Made by a program: the position numbers and the translations under genes. 64,000 nucleotides of DNA from Liolophura sinensis (lineage: Eukaryota > Mollusca > Polyplacophora > Chitonida > Chitonidae): assembly GCF_032854445.1 (NCBI RefSeq), contig NC_088295.1:93923805-93987804 (forward strand), read 5' to 3'. Positions 60,501-64,000 of the stretch are shown here, in pieces. Each line of letters opens with the position of its first letter. Positions within the stretch are counted from its first letter, which is position 1. Under the pieces are notes generated by a model that was given only the letters and a program-made list of their open reading frames with translations, was not told the DNA's origin and made no database searches.

Positions 60501-61400
60501 GAACATGTAACAACCAACAAAGAACATACCACAACCAAACATGACGGAAACAACAACCAAACAGAGAACATAACAACCAAACAGAGCACACCACAACCAA
60601 ACGGGACACACAACAACCAAACTGGACAGACAACAACAACCAAACAGAACACATATCAACCAAACAGAACACACCTGTCACCACAACCAAACCAGACAGA
60701 AAACAATAACTCAACAGAACACACAACAACAAAACAGAACACACCGCAACCAAGCAAATATTGACCAACAAAGTTGACAATTGTTAGCCAGCCCATCTGG
60801 GAATGAAAAGCACAACCGAAGTGTGACCAGAACAAGCAATTACCAGCACAAAGAACAGCCAATCACCACCACACAGAGCAGGCAATCACGAAGATGCAGA
60901 ACAGGCAATCCACCCCACCCCCCCTTCAATAAAGAACAGGCAATCTCCCCCCCCCTCTCCCCGCTAAAGACCAGGCAATTCCCCCACCCCCCCCTGGCCT
61001 CCCATCCGCCCGCCCTCCCAATACAGAACAGGCAATCACCAACATACAGAACAGGCAATCAGCACGATACAGAACAGGCAATCACCTCAATACAGAGCAG
61101 GCAATCACCACCACACAGAGCAGGCAATCAGCACAATACAGAACAGGCAATCACCTCCATACAGAGCAGGCAATCAACATACAGAGCAGGCAAACACCAC
61201 CGTACAGAACAGGCAATCACTTCCATAATGAGTAGGCATTCACCTCCATACAGAGCAGGCAATCACCTCCATACACAACAGGAAATGACAATCAAGCAGA
61301 CTGGTGTACATACGTAGTGCTGAGCTGTTTGGCTGCTCTCCCTTTTTGAACTTCACCAGCCTGTTCAAATCTTGAACATTGTCTTTGGTTGTGAACTCAG
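39466..61400 (-). CDS. MSH2: MSH2 (DNA mismatch repair), 11 internal exons, both ends missing
   Basis: Eleven minus-strand exons (61,314-61,400; 59,895-59,953; 58,310-58,430; 57,046-57,159; 54,929-55,065; 52,058-52,174; 51,279-51,393; 49,460-49,515; 44,907-44,996; 41,525-41,696; 39,466-39,591) join into one frame of 1,194 bp, 397 whole codons with no stop. All have AG acceptors and GT donors. The peptide aligns end to end with human MSH2 (recalled, about residues 230-617): end of the connector, lever, clamp, lever. MSH2 pairs with MSH6 or MSH3 to recognise mismatches in nuclear DNA. The N-terminal mismatch-binding domain should lie right of the window. The ATPase domain should be left of 39,466 but is not seen. 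Nearly every intron contains a minisatellite. Confidence 0.95.
39592..39898 (-). other. MSH2 intron, non-repetitive part
   Basis: Unremarkable intron sequence between the acceptor of the last exon and the 49-bp array. Confidence 0.6.
39899..41524 (-). repeat. 49-bp minisatellite made of an MSH2 exon end plus its splice donor
   Basis: About 32 units. On the sense (minus) strand each unit reads cagaaatctgttgtcacaga, agtcctctctatcacag and then gttagttcacctc. The neighbouring MSH2 exon (41,525-41,696) ends cagaaatctgttgttacaga, agttatcactattgcag and continues gttagtacacc into the intron. Each unit is therefore a diverged copy of the last ~37 bp of the exon plus about 12 bp of intron, and most units keep a GT donor. 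The array runs up to the real donor without a break. The minus-frame peptide QKSVVTEV repeats the exon's own residues. Confidence 0.95.
41525..41696 (-). CDS. MSH2: MSH2 exon j (clamp and second lever)
   Basis: 172 bp; acceptor attttgtag, donor gttagt. It reads [20 protein letters not shown], then [19 protein letters not shown] and ends [13 protein letters not shown], matching human [20 protein letters not shown] and KLTSLNEEYTKNK. Its 3' end is the apparent source of the adjacent 49-bp array. Confidence 0.95.
42030..42430. repeat. Imperfect tandem repeat, about 110-120 bp x 3
   Basis: Copies share catcagtggtgtgttagaga, tgttccagaggtaagctac, tgaattaggagtgtgcc and gtgtggcattggtgag. It lies in an MSH2 intron. 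Confidence 0.85.
42431..44454 (-). other. MSH2 intron with old dispersed repeats
   Basis: It contains a 58-bp tandem repeat (42,960-43,245; units cattgggtggcataataca and attcagcctggacatg, five copies). The flanks of that array (about 42.7-42.95 and 43.27-43.55 kb) look like diverged copies of each other. No exon is seen. Confidence 0.6.
44455..44785 (-). mobile_element. tRNA-derived SINE (family 2)
   Basis: The minus strand starts accggcatcgacagttcagt, then tggtagagggtcctcttcgg, a tRNA-like head with box A. It ends near 44,460 in gttaaaccccaagcactc plus an ACTC-repeat tail. Internal words include gttgtactttcagtcatatg and acaacttcctcttttaa. The tail is the likely seed of the 61.6-63.4 kb array. 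Confidence 0.8.
44907..44996 (-). CDS. MSH2: MSH2 exon i (clamp)
   Basis: 90 bp, exactly 30 codons; acceptor gttgtag, donor gtacgt. It reads [18 protein letters not shown] and [12 protein letters not shown], matching human AARDLGLDPGKQIKLDSS and AQFGYYFRVTCK. Confidence 0.95.
45255..46460. repeat. 28-bp minisatellite, about 43 units
   Basis: Units read tgtaatggacatgtatgc then acaacatgac or acaacatgtc. The array begins about 250 bp upstream of the acceptor of exon i, in the long intron between exons h and i. Long minus frames ([12 protein letters not shown]) are products of the repeat. Confidence 0.97.
46461..46689 (-). other. MSH2 intron, unique stretch
   Basis: Short single-copy-like segment between two arrays. 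Confidence 0.5.
46690..48985 (-). repeat. About 77-80-bp minisatellite containing a donor-like core, about 29 units
   Basis: Units contain ggtggggcgaggaagctgg, tcgatctatgtacacc and cccagatgtttgtgttgact plus cacct. The last words match the plus-strand sequence at the donor of MSH2 exon h (gatgtttgtgctgact plus cacc). On the sense strand each unit therefore offers an AGGTGAGTCA-type donor. Confidence 0.92.
48990..49459 (-). repeat. About 45-bp minisatellite abutting the exon h donor
   Basis: About ten units: gatgtttgtgttgactcacc, then ttatttgtgattatcagtca. The last unit runs directly into exon h (cacc at 49,457-49,460 spans the donor). Some units (for example at 49,368) extend the match into exonic TTGTT, so the copied segment included the donor and the last exon bases. 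Confidence 0.93.
49460..49515 (-). CDS. MSH2: MSH2 exon h (lever to clamp, 56 bp)
   Basis: Short exon; acceptor ctttcag, donor gtgagt. Two bases complete the Gly started in exon g, then [18 protein letters not shown], matching human LREIMNDLEKKMQSTLIS. Its size makes it easy to miss by gene finders. Confidence 0.92.
49516..50439 (-). other. MSH2 intron with a SINE
   Basis: It contains the SINE at 50,025-50,192. A minus-strand stretch at 50,190-50,265 after an AG reads [13 protein letters not shown] but would put a stop in the MSH2 frame, so it is not called as an exon. Confidence 0.6.
50025..50192 (-). mobile_element. SINE (family 1)
   Basis: atttatttatttatttgat tail, tactcaagaatatttcact, ggcggccagcattatggtgg, gggcagagcccgggaaaac, cacgtacggccgg and gaagccagc; the tRNA-like head is missing. 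Confidence 0.9.
50440..51095. repeat. 59-bp minisatellite, 11 units
   Basis: Units read tttcacacctggatatgcag, aagggggattttacaaatcc and agtagattatatgtaagtg. They are very uniform, implying recent expansion. It lies about 180 bp past the donor of exon g. Confidence 0.96.
51279..51393 (-). CDS. MSH2: MSH2 exon g (lever)
   Basis: 115 bp; acceptor gattacag, donor gtgaga. It reads [18 protein letters not shown] then [18 protein letters not shown], matching human DFSKFQEMIETTLDMDQ and VENHEFLVKPSFD. Its acceptor region is duplicated immediately upstream. Confidence 0.96.
51386..51455 (-). repeat. Tandem duplication of the exon g acceptor
   Basis: Two adjacent copies of a roughly 32-bp plus-strand segment, caattcctgtaatcatgg followed by caacacaaactata. 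Each copy includes the AG acceptor and the first exon bases (GAATTG on the minus strand), giving two candidate acceptors about 30 bp apart. Confidence 0.88.
52058..52174 (-). CDS. MSH2: MSH2 exon f (lever)
   Basis: 117 bp, 39 codons; acceptor cttgacag, donor gtgaga. It reads [18 protein letters not shown], matching human DCYRLYQGINQLPNVIQA. The rest ([16 protein letters not shown]) is more divergent, as in other animals' MSH2. Confidence 0.93.
52175..53124 (-). other. MSH2 intron, no repeat recognised
   Basis: About 950 bp with open frames on both strands (for example 52,635-52,832 plus) but no recognisable domain. Confidence 0.5.
53125..53815 (-). mobile_element. SINE (family 1) with its core expanded into a 70-bp array
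   Basis: The outer parts are SINE: gaatatttcactcatacgac at the left and gaagccagcatgaactgg plus gggggcccct at the right. Between them, about eight 70-bp units (gacagtattatggtgggg, aaacccaagaccatccacgg, attgctagcagcatttccc) match the SINE core (cagcattatggtggg, ccatccgcaggttgctgg, cagaccttccc) with an internal deletion. The array therefore grew inside a SINE copy. Confidence 0.9.
53816..54492 (-). other. MSH2 intron, unassigned
   Basis: A 100-codon plus-strand frame (53,996-54,298) has no recognised domain. No exon of MSH2 is seen. Confidence 0.45.
54493..54690 (+). pseudogene. Possible zinc-finger/transposase fragment
   Basis: A plus-strand frame starts [16 protein letters not shown] and ends [18 protein letters not shown]. 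The C-x2-C followed by H-x6-H recalls BED- or TTF-type zinc fingers found in hAT transposases and their domesticated relatives. A stop codon stands directly before the first Cys and another soon after, so this is a fragment, opposite in strand to MSH2 and inside its intron. The assignment is tentative. Confidence 0.3.
54929..55065 (-). CDS. MSH2: MSH2 exon e (lever)
   Basis: 137 bp; acceptor ctaccag, donor gtgagt. It reads [18 protein letters not shown], then [18 protein letters not shown] and [10 protein letters not shown], very close to human EERLNLVEAFVEDAELRQ and LLRRFPDLNRLAKKFQRQ. This is the most diagnostic MSH2 exon in the window. Confidence 0.98.
55066..55484 (-). other. MSH2 intron, unique stretch
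   Basis: Unremarkable, AT-rich sequence. Confidence 0.5.
55485..56140 (-). mobile_element. Second SINE with core expanded into a 70-bp array
   Basis: About seven units nearly identical to those at 53.2-53.7 kb, closed on the right by SINE 3'-side sequence (cacgtatggccagagagg, gaagccacatgagatgaac, tacgctgcgctatctgg) that leads into a degenerate tRNA-like head. No SINE tail is seen on the left. It lies in the intron next to the first such array. Confidence 0.88.
56147..57020 (-). repeat. 18-bp minisatellite made of the MSH2 exon d 3' end
   Basis: On the minus strand the units read cagccattggttgatatg or cagccattgttagatatg (encoding [12 protein letters not shown]). The 3' end of exon d reads cagccactggttgatatc followed by aataggatag and encodes QPLVDINRI. 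The farthest unit (about 56,147-56,180) keeps the longest match, including aaaaggata, so it still spells QPLVDIKRI. The array is interrupted by a full SINE (56,686-56,928). Confidence 0.93.
56686..56928 (-). mobile_element. Near-complete SINE (family 1) inside the 18-bp array
   Basis: Minus-strand element. The head ggggcctccgcggttcagtt, then ggttaacgcgctagcgcag, holds a tRNA-like box A. A box-B-like gagttcaagtccagc follows, then the conserved core and an AAATA-rich tail. The flanking array word ctgcatat stands on both sides and may be the target-site duplication. It is the best reference copy of this family in the window. Confidence 0.9.
57046..57159 (-). CDS. MSH2: MSH2 exon d (connector/lever)
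   Basis: 114 bp; acceptor aaatgcag, donor gtaaac. It reads [18 protein letters not shown], then [18 protein letters not shown], matching human [20 protein letters not shown] and IKQPLMDKNRIE. Its 3' end is the source of the neighbouring 18-bp array. Confidence 0.97.
57160..57417 (-). other. MSH2 intron, unique stretch
   Basis: Short intron segment upstream of the exon d acceptor, no repeat seen. Confidence 0.5.
57418..58062 (-). repeat. About 30-bp G-rich (sense) minisatellite near exon c
   Basis: Plus-strand units: cctcacacccccacctccct plus ttgtccccgg. The sense strand is therefore rich in GGG and GGGGG runs (gggaggtgggggtgtgagg). The first intron bases after exon c (minus strand from 58,309) contain ggggaggtgggcatgg, agcc and ggataaagg, a close match to the unit. 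Confidence 0.93.
58063..58309 (-). other. MSH2 intron next to exon c donor
   Basis: The right end (58,260-58,309) resembles the G-rich array unit; the rest is AT-rich. Confidence 0.5.
58310..58430 (-). CDS. MSH2: MSH2 exon c (connector to lever)
   Basis: 121 bp; acceptor gcttcag, donor gtgagt. It reads [18 protein letters not shown], then [18 protein letters not shown], matching human LLSDDSNFGQFELTTFD and [15 protein letters not shown]. Confidence 0.97.
58570..59894 (-). repeat. About 20-bp minisatellite made of the exon b/intron junction, about 65 units
   Basis: Plus-strand units read ccaggtatttgatcttacct. On the sense strand this is agatcaaatacctggaggta, which is the end of exon b (atcaaataccttgag) plus its gtaaga donor. 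Many units keep a perfect GAG-GTAAGA donor. The array abuts the true donor at 59,895. Variants (tcagg, ccaca, ttcagg) form sub-blocks; the right third is more regular. Confidence 0.95.
59895..59953 (-). CDS. MSH2: MSH2 exon b (connector, 59 bp)
   Basis: Acceptor atttcag, donor gtaaga. Two bases finish the Pro begun in exon a, then [19 protein letters not shown], matching human EMENQVAVSSLSAVIKFLE. The frame is kept on both sides. Confidence 0.94.
59954..60234 (-). other. MSH2 intron, unique stretch
   Basis: AT-rich; no feature seen. Confidence 0.5.
60235..60760. repeat. About 20-22-bp irregular minisatellite
   Basis: Units of the type aaccaaacagaacacacc and acaaccaaacaggacagaa. Almost all purine plus C on the plus strand, so the sense strand is T/G-rich. 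Confidence 0.92.
60860..61280 (-). repeat. About 23-bp minisatellite near the exon a donor
   Basis: Units read gagcaggcaatcacctcc plus ataca. A C-rich interruption (poly-C runs at 60,912-61,018) lies in the left part. The array ends about 35-40 bp from the donor at 61,313; the last part (aacaggaaatgacaatcaag) looks like a decayed unit. Confidence 0.92.
61314..61400 (-). CDS. MSH2: MSH2 exon a (connector)
   Basis: 87 bp; acceptor caatttcag, donor gtatgt. Two bases complete a codon (Ala in the family), then [18 protein letters not shown] and [10 protein letters not shown], matching human DFSTKDIYQDLNRLLKGK and KGEQMNSAVL. It is the most N-terminal MSH2 exon visible. Confidence 0.96.
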
Positions 61401-61639
61401 CTGAAATTGATGAAGTATCAGAGTTTTCAATAATAAATGTACAAACCCTATGTACTACAAGTCTAGCTCCAGATATCTGACCAATAACAGACTCTTTCTC
61501 ATTTACCAGCGTAAGCAATTCATAACTTTAATTGAACTAAATACAGGGAAAGTAACTTCACGAGACTCATCATCATTTTGGACTGAACGCAATCTGGCTA
61601 CTGGTAGCTTAACATGCTCGGTCAGGTATACTTCCACAC
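61401..61639 (-). other. MSH2 intron upstream of exon a
   Basis: Unremarkable; no further exon recognised. Confidence 0.5.
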
Positions 61640-63365
61640 TAATGACATCTCCAGCTGGTCAGTGAGCTGGACATTAACCCCAAGCACTCACTCACTCCAG
61701 CGGGTCAAAGAGCAGGATGTTAAACCCCAAGCACTCGCTCATTCCAGCTTGTCAGTGAGCAGGACGTTAAACCCCAAGCACTCACTCACTCCAGCGGGTC
61801 AGTAAGCAGGATGTTAAACCCCAAGCACTCACTCACTCCAGCTGGTCAGTGAACAGGATGTTAACCCCAAGCACTTGCTCACTCCAGCTGGTCAGTGAGC
61901 AGGACGTTAAACCTCAAGCACTCACTCACTCCAGCTGGTCAGTGAGCAGGACGTTAAACCCCAAGCACGCACTCACTCACTTACTCCAGCTGATCAGTGA
62001 GAAAGATGTTAAACCCCAAGCACTCGCTCACTCCAGCTGATCAGTGAGCAGGACGTTAAACCCAAGCATTCACTCGCTCCAGCTGGTCAGTAAGCAGGAA
62101 GTTTACCCCAAGCACTCACTCACTCCAGCTGGTCAGTGAACTGGACGTTAAACCCCAAGCACTCACTCACTCCAGCTGATCAGTGAGCAGGACTTTAACC
62201 CCAAGCACTCACTCGCTCCAGCTGGTCAGTGAGCAGGACGTTAACCCCAAGCACTCACTCACTCCAGCTGGTCAGTGAACTGGACGTTAAACCCCAAGCA
62301 CTCACTCACTCCAGCTGGTCAGTGAGCAGGACATTAACCCCAAGCACTCACTCGCTCCAGCTGGTCAGTGAGCAGGACGTTAACCCCAAGCACTCACTCA
62401 CTCCAGCTGGTCAGTGAAAGGACGTTAAACCCCAAGCACTCACTCACTCCAGCTGGTCAGTGAGCAGGACATTAACCACAAGCACTCACTCACTCCAGCT
62501 GGTCAGTGAGCAGGACATTAACCCCAAGCACTCACTCACTCACTCCAGCTGGTCAGTGAGCAGGACGTTAACCCCAAGCACTCACTCACTCCAGCTGATC
62601 AGTGAGCAGGACATTATCCCCAAGCACTCACTCACTCCAACTGGTCAGTGAGCAGGACGTTAACCCCAAGCACTCACTCACTCCAGCGGGTCAGTGAGCA
62701 GGGTGTTAACCCCAAGCACTCACTCACTCACTCCAGCTGGTCAGTGAGAAGGACATTAACCCCAAGCACTCACTCACTCACTCCAGCTGATCAGTGAGCT
62801 GGACGTTAACCCCAAGCACTAACTCACTCCAGCTGGTCAGTGAGCAGGACGTTAACCCCAAGCACTCACTCACTCCAGCTGGTCAGTGAGCAGGACATTA
62901 ACCCCAAGCACTCACTCACTCATTCCAGCTGGTCAGTGAGAAGGACATTAACCCCAAGCACTCACTCACTCAATCCAGCTGGTCAGTGAGCAGGACGTTA
63001 ACCCCAAGCACTCACTCACTCCAGCTGGTCAGTGAACTGGACGTTTAAACCCCAAGCACTCACTCACTCCAGCAGGTCAGTGAGCGGGACATTAACCACA
63101 AGCACTCACTCACTCCAGCTGGTCAGTCAGCAGGACGTTAACCCCAAGCACTCACTCATTCACTCCAGCTGATCAGTGAGCAGGACATTAACCCCAAGCA
63201 CTCACTCGCTCCAGCTGGTCAGTGAACAGGACGTTAACCCAAAGCACTCACTCACTCACTCCAGCTGGTCAGTGAGCAGGATGTTAAACCCCAAGCACTC
63301 ACTCACTCCAGCTGGTCAGTGAACAGGATGTTAACCCCAAGCACCTACTTACTCCAGCTGGTCAG
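61640..63365. repeat. 44-46-bp minisatellite built on a SINE tail, about 38 units
   Basis: Units read gttaaccccaagcactcact, cactccagctggtcagtga and gcaggac. The part gttaaaccccaagcactcac is the reverse complement of the plus-strand gtgagtgcttggggtttaac at the end of the family-2 SINE (44.46 kb). The (CACT)n length varies between units like a nested microsatellite. Confidence 0.95.
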
Positions 63366-64000
63366 TGTTCATCCCTGGGCTTATGCCTGAACTATCAAAC
63401 TAAGAGCTTGATCTTTATTTATGAACACAGCTGTAAGCCGGAGAAAGCCCTCCAAAGTCAATGGTTGTTATGTCAGTAAAAGCTACAAGTTCTAGCATGC
63501 CCAAGCATTATATATTTAGAACTGGAGCCCAAGTGAAATGGGTCTATCACTCTTCTTCTGTTTTTATTTTTGTCGTAACTAATGACCAATTGTCTTCTAG
63601 TACAATTCAGCAGCCTTCTCCAGCCAGAAAGGGCCTATCAGTTATTCTGTCTGTAATGGAGGACCTGGGCCCCACCTCAGAACGTTAAATAATGATATAT
63701 TGTAAGATTATACACATTTTCCCCAAAAAGTTTTGGGCAACTCAGTTGTTACCTTTTCTATTTGTTCAGTGCCACTGCTGTATGTGGTAACAGATCAAGG
63801 CAACATATCGTAATACATGTTTTGGTCCTTACATCGTAAAGTTGTATCTCAACAGTACACATACAGGCAAGGACACAAAAATACATGTACAATCTGTCCA
63901 CCTCTTTTTTCTCAATCTTTTCAGGATTCTATCCAAAAGTTCATCACACATAGCAAACGTAATTAACACCTCATTCCACAAAGTAACAGGTAATATCTTG
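63366..64000 (-). other. Probable MSH2 intron to the window edge
   Basis: No MSH2 exon recognised. A minus frame open to the window edge (63,884-64,000, MCDELLDRILKRLRKK) has no identified homology and no donor in the phase needed to join exon a. Confidence 0.45.

Noticed and set aside
63884-64000. Possible upstream MSH2 exon (MCDELLDRILKRLRKK)
   Set aside because: The donor is weak and in the wrong phase for exon a, and the peptide does not align with MSH2. It may be a chance frame.

Overview
The window is animal nuclear DNA. It has intron-split genes with GT/AG splice sites, single-exon genes with TATA boxes, tRNA-derived SINEs, (TA)n and (GT)n microsatellites, one assembly gap (Ns, 36,114-36,313) and very many minisatellites. 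A lophotrochozoan, most likely a mollusc (a brachiopod is not excluded), is my best guess. It rests on the SINE types and a secreted Yellow/MRJP-type gene pair, not on a species match.

Layout. (1) 1,383-4,783, minus strand: three exons of an NCAM/Fasciclin-2-like immunoglobulin-superfamily gene. The first exon (signal peptide) was not found and the 3' part runs off the left edge. (2) 4.8-14.9 kb: no recognised gene; minisatellites, SINEs, a (TA)n tract and a 41-bp hairpin. (3) 14,989-16,419 and 31,638-33,077, minus strand: two intron-less, closely similar Yellow/major-royal-jelly-family genes with matching TATA boxes and 5' leaders, plus a broken 3' fragment of a third copy at 29.74-29.94 kb. 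Between them lie tandem arrays and no gene. (4) 33.1-39.4 kb: no gene seen; SINEs, the N gap, and two repeat families that recur in inverted orientation on either side of 37.5-38.1 kb. (5) 39,466-61,400, minus strand: eleven consecutive exons of the DNA mismatch-repair gene MSH2, in one unbroken frame of 397 whole codons. They cover the end of the connector, the levers and the clamp. The N-terminal mismatch-binding exons should lie beyond the right edge. The C-terminal ATPase exons should lie left of 39,466 but are not visible there.

By my boundaries about 25 kb, roughly 40% of the window, is tandem repeat. The most unusual point is where the MSH2 intron arrays come from. At least four are built from copies of the neighbouring exon's 3' end and/or its 5' splice site (exons at 59.9, 57.1, 49.5 and 41.6 kb), so three of these introns carry dozens of donor-like GT sites on the sense strand. 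A fifth (exon at 58.4 kb) matches the first bases of its intron. Three more arrays are amplified pieces of SINEs. I propose that splice-donor regions and SINEs seed minisatellites in this genome. I have not seen this described, and it can be tested by alignment.

The recognised genes do unrelated jobs (cell adhesion, a secreted Yellow-family protein, DNA repair) and nothing suggests they are co-regulated. All lie on the minus strand.
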